NCBI RefSeq assembly: GCF_039531695.1
Contig: NZ_BAAAQN010000029.1
Location: 1 to 64,000, forward strand
Source of the DNA: Catenulispora yoronensis
Lineage (GTDB): Bacteria; Actinomycetota; Actinomycetes; Streptomycetales; Catenulisporaceae
DNA: 64,000 bases
Direction of reading: 5' to 3'
Positions 36,056-43,549 of the stretch are shown one piece after another. Position 1 is the stretch's first letter; each line of letters begins with the position of its first letter. The notes under the pieces are model-generated. The model saw only the letters and a program-made list of their open reading frames with translations. It searched no databases and was not told the DNA's origin. The position numbers were made by a program, and so were the translations under genes.

Positions 36056-37317
36056 TGCTCTCCCCCATCGAAGCCGAAGTACGCGGCGGCGGTGTGCATG
36101 TCCTTGTCGCCGCGACCGGACAGGTTCACGACGATGACCGGCTCGCGGCCCAGGTCGGCGGCGAGCCCGGGCGCGATGCGCAGCGCGCCGGCCAGGGCGT
36201 GCGCGGACTCGATGGCCGGGATGATGCCCTCGGTCTCGCACAGGACGCGGAAGGCGGCCATCGCCTCGGCGTCGTCGACCGGCTCGTAAATGCCACGGCC
36301 GGTGGCGTGCAGGTAGGCGTGCTCGGGGCCGACCGCGGGGTAGTCCAGGCCGGCGGAGATGCTGTGGCTCTCCTGGGTCTGGCCGTACTCGTCCTGCAGG
36401 AGGTAGGTGCGGGTGCCGTGCAGGACGCCGACCGAACCGCCGGTGATCGAGGCCGCGTGCCGGCCGCTGGCCACGCCGGAGCCGCCGGCCTCGAAGCCGT
36501 ACAGCCGCACCGACTCGTCGGGCACGAAGGCGTGGAACACGCCGATGGCGTTGGAGCCGCCGCCGACGCAGGCGCAGACCGCGTCCGGCAGGCCGCCGGT
36601 GACCTCGATGGTCTGGCGCCGCGCCTCGACGCCGATCACCCGGGCGAAGTCGCGGACCATGGCCGGGAACGGGTGCGGTCCGGCCGCGGTGCCCAGCGCG
36701 TAGTAGGTGTTGTCGGCGCTGGCGACCCAGTCGCGCAGCGCCTCGTTGATGGCGTCCTTCAGGGTCTGCGAGCCGATCGCCACCGGCACCACCTCGGCGC
36801 CGAGCATCCGCATCCGGGCCACGTTCAGCGCCTGGCGGCGGGTGTCCTCGGCGCCCATGTAGATGACGCAGTCCAGGCCGAGCAGCGCCGCGGCGGTCGC
36901 GGTGGCCACGCCGTGCTGGCCGGCCCCGGTCTCGGCGATGACCCGGGTCTTGCCCATGCGCTTGGCCAGCAGCGCCTGGCCCAGCACGTTGTTGATCTTG
37001 TGCGACCCGGTGTGGTTCAGGTCCTCCCGCTTGAGCAGGATGCGCGCGCCGGCGCGCCGGGAGAGGTTGTGCGCCTCGGTGAGCAGGCTCGGGCGGTTGG
37101 CGTAGTGCAGCAGGAGGTCGGCGAACTCCCGGTGGAACTCGGGATCGGTCTTGGAGACCTCGTAGGCCTCGGTGACCTCCTTGAGCACGGCCATCAGCGC
37201 TTCGGGCATGAAGCGCCCGCCGAACAAGACGTCGTCGGTCGGGAAGTGCCCGGTGTCGGTGGGCATCGCGGCGGTGGCCGCGTACGCGGAGATGATCTCA
37301 GCGCGGGGATCAGTCAT
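36052..37317 (-). CDS. trpB: tryptophan synthase beta subunit
   Basis: 421 aa. PLP enzyme joining indole and serine. PLP Lys lies in NHTGSHKINNVLGQAL; the phosphate cradle is VGGGSNAIGVF; KREDLNHTGSHK and ETGAGQHGVATA are canonical TrpB1 sequence. Length is typical for actinobacteria. Translationally coupled to trpA and preceded by a 27-codon ORF in the trpC-trpB gap. Confidence 0.97.
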   Translation of the reverse strand: MTDPRAEIISAYAATAAMPTDTGHFPTDDVLFGGRFMPEALMAVLKEVTEAYEVSKTDPEFHREFADLLLHYANRPSLLTEAHNLSRRAGARILLKREDLNHTGSHKINNVLGQALLAKRMGKTRVIAETGAGQHGVATATAAALLGLDCVIYMGAEDTRRQALNVARMRMLGAEVVPVAIGSQTLKDAINEALRDWVASADNTYYALGTAAGPHPFPAMVRDFARVIGVEARRQTIEVTGGLPDAVCACVGGGSNAIGVFHAFVPDESVRLYGFEAGGSGVASGRHAASITGGSVGVLHGTRTYLLQDEYGQTQESHSISAGLDYPAVGPEHAYLHATGRGIYEPVDDAEAMAAFRVLCETEGIIPAIESAHALAGALRIAPGLAADLGREPVIVVNLSGRGDKDMHTAAAYFGFDGGEQ

Positions 37318-37368
37318 GAGGAGTGTCCCAGGATGAGTGACGGGTCCAGCTACGACAGGATGCGGGAA

Positions 37369-37452
37369 CTACGCTTCCTGCCATCGACGGCTCGCCGGCA
37401 CGTGCCGCCACCAGGGGCGGCGGCGGGCGGCGGCCCTCGGCTTGGACGACAT
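37369..37452 (-). CDS. candidate 27-codon small ORF between trpC and trpB (trpX position)
   Basis: ATG 37452 to TAG 37369; AGGA lies 5 bp before the ATG. The peptide is basic and contains three Trp, including the pair RRRPWWRHVP. In Streptomyces a small gene of poorly known function (trpX or trpM) occupies the spacer of the trpC-B-A cluster, so the position fits; I cannot confirm sequence similarity. A role as a Trp-responsive upstream peptide for trpB is possible but there is no clear attenuator. Confidence 0.45.
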   Translation of the reverse strand: MSSKPRAAARRRPWWRHVPASRRWQEA

Positions 37453-37500
37453 CACGATCCTGGACTCTACCGGTTCCGGCGGCGTCTGCGGTACGGCTGC

Positions 37501-38325
37501 TCAGCCGCGGCCGTTCCGCAGCGCGGGATGCGCTCCGGCGGCGACCAGATCGGCGACCGCGGCGCGCGGGTCCTTGCCGGTCACCAGCGACTCGCCGACC
37601 AGCACCGCGTCGGCGCCGGCGTTGGCGTAGGCGATGAGGTCGTGCGGGCCGCGCACGCCGGACTCGGCGATGCGCACGACGCCGTCGGGGATGACCGGGG
37701 CGACGCGGGCGAAGGTGTCGCGGCTGACCTGGAGGGTCTTCAGGTCGCGGGCGTTGACGCCGATCAGGCGGGCGCCGGCGTCGACCGCGCGGCGCACCTC
37801 CTCCTCGTCGTGCACCTCGACCAGCGGGGTCAGGCCGATGGAGACGGCGCGCTCGATCAGGCTCTCCAGCGCCGGCTGGTCCAGCGCGGCGACGATCAGC
37901 AGCGCCAGGTCGGCGCCGTGCGCGCGGGCCTCCCACAGCTGGTAGCTGGTGACGATGAAGTCCTTGCGCAGGACCGCGATGTCGACCTTCTTGCGGACGT
38001 CGTCGAGGTCGGCCAGCGAGCCGCCGAAGCGGCGCTGCTCGGTGAGCACCGAGATGACGGTGGCGCCGCCGGCCTCGTAGTCGGCGGCCAGGCCCGCGGG
38101 GTCGGCGATGGCGGCCAGCGCGCCTTTGGAGGGCGAGGACCGCTTCACCTCGGCGATGACCTTGACGCCGTCGCCGCCCGCGCCGCCGCGCCGCAGCGCC
38201 TCGACGCCGTCGATCGCGGTGTCCAGGCGGGCCACCCGGGCCTTGAGGTCGTCCAGGCTGACGCGCTCTTGGCGCTCGGCAAGGTCGAGGCGGACGCCTT
38301 CGATGATCTCGGCAAGTACGTTCAC
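37501..38325 (-). CDS. trpC: indole-3-glycerol phosphate synthase
   Basis: 274 aa from GTG 38325 (VNVLAEIIEGVRLDL), with GGGGAG upstream. Closes CdRP to indole-3-glycerol phosphate. Catalytic Lys region VIAEVKRSSPSKG, LRKDFIVTSYQLWEARAHGADLAL split over two strands, LIGVNARDLKTLQVS and VAESGVRGPHD-type SGVRGPHDL motifs are intact. Lies between the HGxxPAAW protein gene and the trpX-like ORF. Confidence 0.96.
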   Translation of the reverse strand: MNVLAEIIEGVRLDLAERQERVSLDDLKARVARLDTAIDGVEALRRGGAGGDGVKVIAEVKRSSPSKGALAAIADPAGLAADYEAGGATVISVLTEQRRFGGSLADLDDVRKKVDIAVLRKDFIVTSYQLWEARAHGADLALLIVAALDQPALESLIERAVSIGLTPLVEVHDEEEVRRAVDAGARLIGVNARDLKTLQVSRDTFARVAPVIPDGVVRIAESGVRGPHDLIAYANAGADAVLVGESLVTGKDPRAAVADLVAAGAHPALRNGRG

Positions 38326-38509
38326 CGTCGTCAGCTCCCCTCGATCGCCACACGAAGCAGGACCGCTCGCGCGATACCCGCGCGGGCGTGTCCGACGTCT
38401 CACTCTAGCGGCTCGCGAGGGCCGCCGAGTCCAGACGATCTTCCGGTGAGACCGCCGGACCCCGCCGGACGGCCGCCGCGACCCAGGTCGGCGCGGCGGC
38501 GCCGGCGGT

Positions 38510-38716
38510 TCACTTCGCGGCCGCGCCCAGCCCCATCGTGGCCAGGACCTTGCCGACGATCGGGGAGACCAGGGCCAGCGCGCCGCCGACGATGGCCAGC
38601 GCGGGCACCGAGGCGACCAGCCCGGCGCCGCCGATCAGGAAGCCGACGATGCACAGAAGGACGGCGGTCCAGGCCGCCGGGGTGTTGCCGTGATCTTCGT
38701 CGTGTGATGCCGACAT
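38510..38716 (-). CDS. HGxxPAAW-family trp-operon-associated membrane protein
   Basis: 68 aa. It starts MSASHDEDHGNTPAAWTAV, carrying the family's HGNTPAAW signature, then two hydrophobic segments (LLCIVGFLIGGAGLVASV and ALAIVGGALALVSPIVGKVL). The family recurs next to trp genes in actinobacteria without a defined function. The gene lies between the Trp-associated membrane protein gene and trpC, in the same direction. Confidence 0.9.
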   Translation of the reverse strand: MSASHDEDHGNTPAAWTAVLLCIVGFLIGGAGLVASVPALAIVGGALALVSPIVGKVLATMGLGAAAK

Positions 38717-38835
38717 GGTGCGGTGTGCTCCTCGCGCTCAGCGGTGGATCGTTAGCGCTTCCATTGTCACCGATTCGGCCTAATGGTTCGGGCCCGGGGT
38801 GGGGGTGACCTGGGGGCCGAGCGGTGTGGAGCCGG

Positions 38836-39552
38836 TCACGTGGTGCGGGCGGCCGGGGCGGCCTCGGTCGGGTCCTCGCCGCGGTCCAGGGCGTCCCAGA
38901 GGTCCTTGGAGCTGCCGGCGTCGACGGGGCGCGCGGCCTTCGGAGCCGCGTTCTCGTAGCGGGAGGACATGCCGGGCCACGCGGAGCCGCGCACCACGGC
39001 CGCCAGTCCGGCCAGCACGACCGGCACGGCGCCCAGGACCGCGAGCAGCCACCAGGCGGCCATGTGGGCCGGGACGGCGCCGCTGGAAAGGCCCTTGGCG
39101 GCGGCCTTCTCGCCGAGGACGTGCGCAGCGTGCGTCGCACCGCGCGCGCCGAGGGCGCTGACCACGACGCCGACGCCGACCGCGACCAGCAGGACGCCGA
39201 CGAGGCGGCGGGCCAGGCGCTGGGTGGCCAGCAGCGCGAGGGCGCCGGCGATGGCGGTGAGGCCGAGGGTGGAGACGGCGGCGGACAGGCTGCTGCCGGT
39301 GGCGGAGACCGCGACGGTGTCGGGAGCGATGCCGGCCCGGCCGGTGGCCCAGACGCGGCCGGCGGCGATCCAGGCGACGGCGCCGCCGAGGAGGGCGAGC
39401 AGGACGGTGATGGTGAGTTCGCGGCGGGGTTTGGTGCGGGGCTGGTCGGCATCCACGCCGCGGTCCGCCCCGCTGCTCACGCCACCGCTCACGCCATCGC
39501 TCGCCGCGCCGTTCTCGTCAATACTCACGCCATCACCCACGCCATCACTCAC
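38836..39552 (-). CDS. Trp biosynthesis-associated membrane protein
   Basis: 238 aa from GTG 39552, overlapping the trpE stop by GTGA. The N-terminal ~45 residues are Gly/Asp/Val-rich from a 12-bp-type repeat (DGVGDGVS, DGVSGGVSSG). Four transmembrane segments follow (LTITVLLALLGGAVAWIAA; ALVSTLGLTAIAGALALL-like; VGVLLVAVGVGVVVSAL; WWLLAVLGAVPVVLAGLA). The pattern fits the TIGR02234-type Trp-associated membrane protein. The function is unknown; trpE coupling suggests a role in Trp or precursor transport. Confidence 0.85.
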   Translation of the reverse strand: MSDGVGDGVSIDENGAASDGVSGGVSSGADRGVDADQPRTKPRRELTITVLLALLGGAVAWIAAGRVWATGRAGIAPDTVAVSATGSSLSAAVSTLGLTAIAGALALLATQRLARRLVGVLLVAVGVGVVVSALGARGATHAAHVLGEKAAAKGLSSGAVPAHMAAWWLLAVLGAVPVVLAGLAAVVRGSAWPGMSSRYENAAPKAARPVDAGSSKDLWDALDRGEDPTEAAPAARTT

Positions 39553-41093
39553 TTCGTTCCGCCGTTGCCCACTGCCGAACGCATCGTCCCGGCGACCGCG
39601 ACCGCCTTCAGGACGGCCATGGCCTTGTTCCGGCATTCCAGGTCCTCCGACGCCGGGTCGGAGTCGGCGACGATGCCGGCGCCGGCCTGCACGTACGCCA
39701 CGCCGTCGCGGATCAGCGCGGTGCGGATCGCGATGGCGGTGTCGGCGTCGCCGGCGAAGTCGAGGTAGCCGACGATGCCGCCGTAGAGGCCGCGGCGGGT
39801 CGGCTCGTTCTCCTCGATGATCTCCATCGCGCGCGGCTTCGGGGCGCCGGACAGGGTGCCGGCCGGGAAGGTCGCGGCGACCGCGTCGAAGGCGGTCTTG
39901 CCGGGCGCGAGGTCGCCGATGACGGTCGAGACGATGTGCATGATGTGGCTGTAGCGCTCGATGGCCATGAAGTCGACCACCTCCACCGAGCCCGGGCGGC
40001 TGATCCGGCCCAGGTCGTTGCGGCCCAGGTCGACCAGCATCAGGTGCTCGGCGCGCTCCTTGGGGTCGGCCAGCAGGTCGGCGGCCAGCTGCGCGTCCTG
40101 CTCCGGGTCGGCGCCGCGCGGGCGGGTGCCGGCGATCGGGTGCAGCATCGCGCGGCCCTCGGTGACCTTGACCAGCGCCTCCGGCGAGGAGCCGACGATG
40201 TCGAAGCCGGTGCCGTCCGGCGTCGGCATGCGCAGCAGGTACATGTACGGGCTGGGGTTGGTCGCCCGCAGCACCCGGTAGACGTCCAGCGCCGAGGCCT
40301 CGACCGGGGCCTCGAAGCGCTGGCTCACCACGATCTGGAAGGCCTCGCCGGACTTGATCTCCTCGATGCAGCGCAGGACGGTCGCGCGGTAGTCCTCGGA
40401 GGTGCGGTTCGCGGCGAACCCGGGCAGCGCGGCCGGGTCGTAGACCAGCGGGGTGTTCACCACCGGCGCGGACAGCGCCTCGGTCATGGCGTCCAGCCGC
40501 TCGACGGCGCGCGCGTAGGCCGCCTCGACGCCGGAGGGCAGGTTGTCGTGGTTGACGACGTTGGCGATCAGCCACACCGAACCGTCGGCGTGGTCCAGCA
40601 CGGCCAGGTCCAGGCTGAGCAGGAAGGTCAGCTCCGGAATGCGCAGGTCGTCCTTGGCCAGCTCCGGGATGCGCTCCAGCCGGCGCACGGAGTCGTAGCC
40701 CATGTACCCGACCAGCCCACCGGTCAGCGGCGGCAGCCCGGGCAGGCGCGGGGTGTGCAGCAGCTCCAGGCTCTGGCGCAGCACGTCCAGCGGGTCCCCG
40801 GCGGTCGGCAGCCCGACCGGCGGCTCGCCGATCCAGTGCGCGGCGCCGTCCTTCTCGCTGAGCGCGGCGCCGGTGCTGACGCCGACGAAGGAGTAGCGCG
40901 ACCAGATGCCGTGCTCGGCCGACTCCAGCAGGAAGGTGCCGGGGCGCTCGCCGGCCAGCTTGCGGTACAGGCCGACCGGCGTCTCGCCGTCGGCCAGCAC
41001 GCGGCGGACCACCGGGATCACCCGGCGGTCCCGGGCCAGCTCGGCGAAGGTGGGCAGGTCGGGGGTGTCCACTCCCGGGGGGAAGGCCGTCAT
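39549..41093 (-). CDS. trpE: anthranilate synthase component I
   Basis: 514 aa from ATG 41093. Makes anthranilate from chorismate. The allosteric Trp-binding LLES motif is present (TFLLESAEHG), so feedback inhibition is likely. Catalytic domain has FQIVVSQRFE, IAGTRPRGADP, EHLMLVDLGRNDLGRI and GAPKPRAMEIIEE. The glutaminase subunit trpG is not in this window. Coupled to the Trp-associated membrane protein gene. Upstream lies an 86-bp spacer after hisI; I see no Trp-rich leader peptide there. Confidence 0.96.
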   Translation of the reverse strand: MTAFPPGVDTPDLPTFAELARDRRVIPVVRRVLADGETPVGLYRKLAGERPGTFLLESAEHGIWSRYSFVGVSTGAALSEKDGAAHWIGEPPVGLPTAGDPLDVLRQSLELLHTPRLPGLPPLTGGLVGYMGYDSVRRLERIPELAKDDLRIPELTFLLSLDLAVLDHADGSVWLIANVVNHDNLPSGVEAAYARAVERLDAMTEALSAPVVNTPLVYDPAALPGFAANRTSEDYRATVLRCIEEIKSGEAFQIVVSQRFEAPVEASALDVYRVLRATNPSPYMYLLRMPTPDGTGFDIVGSSPEALVKVTEGRAMLHPIAGTRPRGADPEQDAQLAADLLADPKERAEHLMLVDLGRNDLGRISRPGSVEVVDFMAIERYSHIMHIVSTVIGDLAPGKTAFDAVAATFPAGTLSGAPKPRAMEIIEENEPTRRGLYGGIVGYLDFAGDADTAIAIRTALIRDGVAYVQAGAGIVADSDPASEDLECRNKAMAVLKAVAVAGTMRSAVGNGGTK

Positions 41094-41132
41094 GGGGACG
41101 ATTGTCCCAGAGGCGTTCGGGGCGGTGTGCCA

Positions 41133-41150
41133 GGGTCCCGGTCGGGACCC
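41133..41150 (-). terminator. small hairpin between hisI and trpE
   Basis: GGGTCCC (41133-41139) pairs with GGGACCC (41144-41150) around a 4-base loop. It follows the hisI stop by 30 bp and precedes trpE by 40 bp; it may weakly separate the two. Confidence 0.5.
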
Positions 41151-41179
41151 GGGCAGGGGGCCGCGTTCCCGCTCGGGGC

Positions 41180-41530
41180 TCAGCCGAGCGGCAGCGTCCC
41201 GGCGTCGAAGCACGTCCGGTCCCCGGTGTGGCAGGCCCCGCCGCTCTGGTCCACCTTCAGCAGCACCACGTCTCCGTCGCAGTCCAGGGCCGCGGACTTG
41301 AGCAGCTGCACGTTCCCCGAGGTGTCGCCCTTGGTCCAGTACTCGGCCCGCGACCGCGACCAGTACGTCACCCGCCCGGTAGCCAGCGTGCGGCGCAACG
41401 CCTCGTCGTCCATCCACGCCAGCATCAGCACCTCACCGGTGTCGTACTGCTGCGCGATCGCCGCGAACAGGCCGTGCTCGTCCCGCTTGAGGCGGGCAAC
41501 GAGGGCGGGGTCGAGGACTTCATCACTCAT
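41180..41530 (-). CDS. hisI: phosphoribosyl-AMP cyclohydrolase
   Basis: 116 aa from ATG 41530. Third step of histidine synthesis; opens PR-AMP. The single-domain form lacks the HisE fusion. Motifs: TGEVLMLAWMDDEALRRTL, YWSRSRAEYWTKGDTSGN, and Zn/Mg ligands in LDCDGDVVLLKVDQSGGACHTG and RTCF. Sits upstream of trpE in the same direction, about 8 kb from the other his genes in this window. Confidence 0.95.
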   Translation of the reverse strand: MSDEVLDPALVARLKRDEHGLFAAIAQQYDTGEVLMLAWMDDEALRRTLATGRVTYWSRSRAEYWTKGDTSGNVQLLKSAALDCDGDVVLLKVDQSGGACHTGDRTCFDAGTLPLG

Positions 41531-41605
41531 GCCCACCATTCTCTCCCCCGCCCCCCGCCCGGGACCGCCGGTCCGGACTGCGGACGGCGCGCCGCCCGCG
41601 AGACG

Positions 41606-41695
41606 ATGAAGGACTGGGTCGAGGTGCCGCCCGCGCACGAGGAGCTGTGGCCGCGGTTCGCGGTGGCGGCGTTGGAGTACCTGAGCGCCGAGTGA
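41606..41695 (+). CDS. candidate 29-codon small ORF or gene remnant
   Basis: ATG 41606 to TGA 41693-41695. The peptide (MKDWVEVPPAHEELWP then RFAVAALEYLSAE) has strongly GC3-biased codons and a natural amphipathic composition, unlike the surrounding spacer. No clear RBS. It lies between hisI and the ABC exporter, on the opposite strand to both. Either a small protein or the C-terminal remnant of a lost gene. Confidence 0.35.
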   Translation: MKDWVEVPPAHEELWPRFAVAALEYLSAE

Positions 41696-41731
41696 CACCC
41701 AGGTACTCCCCCTCCACTGCGGCGCCGACTA

Positions 41732-43549
41732 CTACGACCGCTGCTGCCGCGCCCAGCTCTCGTGCAGCCGCGAGTACACCCCGCCCGCCGTCACCAGTTC
41801 GCGGTGCGGGCCCCGCTCCACGATCTGCCCGGCGTCGAAGACGAACACCTCGTCGGCGGCCTCGGCGGTGGACAGGCGGTGGGCGATGGCGATCGAGGTG
41901 CGGCCGCGGGTGAGGCCGTCGAGGGCGCGGGTGATGCGGACCTCGGTGGCGGGGTCGACGGCGGAGGTGGCCTCGTCCAGGACCAGGAGGTCGGGGTCGG
42001 CGATGTAGGCCCGGGCCAGGGCCACGAGCTGGCGCTCGCCGGCGGACAGGGACTCGCCGCGCTGGCCGACGCGGGTCGCCAGGCCGTCGGGGAGGCCGTC
42101 GAGCCAGTCGGCCAGGCCCAGGTCGTCAAAGGCGCGGCGGACCTCGTCGTCGGTGGCGCCCGGCCTGCCGTAGCGGACGTTGTCACCGACGGTCATGTCG
42201 AACAGGAACCCGTCCTGCGGGACCATGACCATGCGCGAGCGGAGGGTCTCGAAGTCGACGTCCTTCAACGGCACGCCGTTGATCACGATGCGGCCGGCGG
42301 AGGGGTCCATCAGCCGGGTCAGCAGCTTGGCGAACGTCGTCTTGCCCGAGCCGGTCTCGCCGACCACCGCGACGCGGGTGCGCGGCCTGATCTCGGTCGT
42401 CAGCGAGGGCAGCACCGTGGCGCCGCCGGGGTAGGCGAACACCACGTCCTCGAAGCCGACGCCGAGCGGCCCGGCGGGCGGGGCGACGCCGGCCGCGGCA
42501 CCGGGGTCCACGACGTCCGGCGGCGCCTCCAGCAGGCCGACGATGCGGCGCCAGCCGGCGATCGCGTTCTGGGCCTCGTTCAGCATCTCGGTGCCGAACT
42601 GCACCGGGGAGATGAACAGCGTCACCAGGAACAGCATCGCCGCCAGCTCGCCCGCGGTCAGCTGGCCGTCGACGCCCAGCAGCACGCCGAGCACGACGAT
42701 GCCCGCGGTCGCCAGACCGGCCACCAGCTCGCCCATCGAGAAGGTGATGACGATCAGCCGCTGCGTGCGCAGCTGCGAATCGCGCGTGGAGTCCACGGCC
42801 TGGCCGATGCGGCGCCCGGCGCGGTCCTCGATCCCGTACGCCCGCAGCACGTCCGCGCCGACCAGCGCCTCGGACACCTCGCCGAGCATCTGGCCGTAGC
42901 GGCGCCGCACCTTCCGGTACGCGCGCCCGGTGCGGGCCTGGATCCGCCGCATGATGAGGAACATCGGCACGAAGCACGCCCACACCAGCAGCGTCAGCTG
43001 CCAGGAGTAGACGGCCATCACGATGGTCACGACCAGGACCTGCGCCGCGGCGATGAACAGCATCATGCCGCCCTGCTGGATGAACACGGTGACGGTGTCG
43101 ATGTCGCTGGTGACCCGGCTCACCAGGGCCCCGCGCTGCTCGGCCTGCTGGTGCAGCAGCGACAGGTCGTGCACGTGCCGGAACGCCTTGGTGCGCACCG
43201 AGGCCAGCCCGCGCTCGCTGGAGGTGTAGAGCCGCACGTTCATCAGGTACGCCGACACCGCCGTGATCAGCACCGCCACGGCGCTGACCGCGACCATCGT
43301 GCGGACCACGCCGTAGTCCGGCCCGCCCTTGGCGAGGATGCCGCGGTCCAGCGTCTGCTGCACGGTCAGCGGGACCACCAGCCGCCCGAGGGTGGAGATC
43401 GTCGCGAGCAGGACGGTGACGCCCAGGCCCTTGGTGAACTCCGGGGCCAGGCGCAGCCCGCGGCGCAGGACCGCGTAGCCGCCGTCGGTGGCCTCCGGGA
43501 GCTGGTAGCCGGCCGGGGCCGGCTTCGGGTCGAGGGTCGCGGTGCTCAT
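41732..43549 (-). CDS. ABC exporter subunit with canonical ATPase site
   Basis: 605 aa, transmembrane domain plus ATPase. Six helices occupy about 35-320; Walker A GETGSGKTTFAK, signature LSAGERQLVALARAY (LSAGE instead of LSGGQ), Walker B LLVLDEATSAVDP with catalytic Glu, and H-loop AIAHRLST. Its partner gene overlaps by ATGA and has the complementary pattern (good signature, degenerate Walker B and H-loop), as in heterodimeric exporters such as TM287/288 and BmrCD. Substrate unknown; lipids or drugs are typical. Confidence 0.93.
   Translation of the reverse strand: MSTATLDPKPAPAGYQLPEATDGGYAVLRRGLRLAPEFTKGLGVTVLLATISTLGRLVVPLTVQQTLDRGILAKGGPDYGVVRTMVAVSAVAVLITAVSAYLMNVRLYTSSERGLASVRTKAFRHVHDLSLLHQQAEQRGALVSRVTSDIDTVTVFIQQGGMMLFIAAAQVLVVTIVMAVYSWQLTLLVWACFVPMFLIMRRIQARTGRAYRKVRRRYGQMLGEVSEALVGADVLRAYGIEDRAGRRIGQAVDSTRDSQLRTQRLIVITFSMGELVAGLATAGIVVLGVLLGVDGQLTAGELAAMLFLVTLFISPVQFGTEMLNEAQNAIAGWRRIVGLLEAPPDVVDPGAAAGVAPPAGPLGVGFEDVVFAYPGGATVLPSLTTEIRPRTRVAVVGETGSGKTTFAKLLTRLMDPSAGRIVINGVPLKDVDFETLRSRMVMVPQDGFLFDMTVGDNVRYGRPGATDDEVRRAFDDLGLADWLDGLPDGLATRVGQRGESLSAGERQLVALARAYIADPDLLVLDEATSAVDPATEVRITRALDGLTRGRTSIAIAHRLSTAEAADEVFVFDAGQIVERGPHRELVTAGGVYSRLHESWARQQRS

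Noticed and set aside
41094..41179. Trp leader-peptide attenuator upstream of trpE
   Set aside because: The 86-bp spacer has only a 7-bp hairpin and no short ORF with Trp codons, so attenuation of trpE is not supported here.
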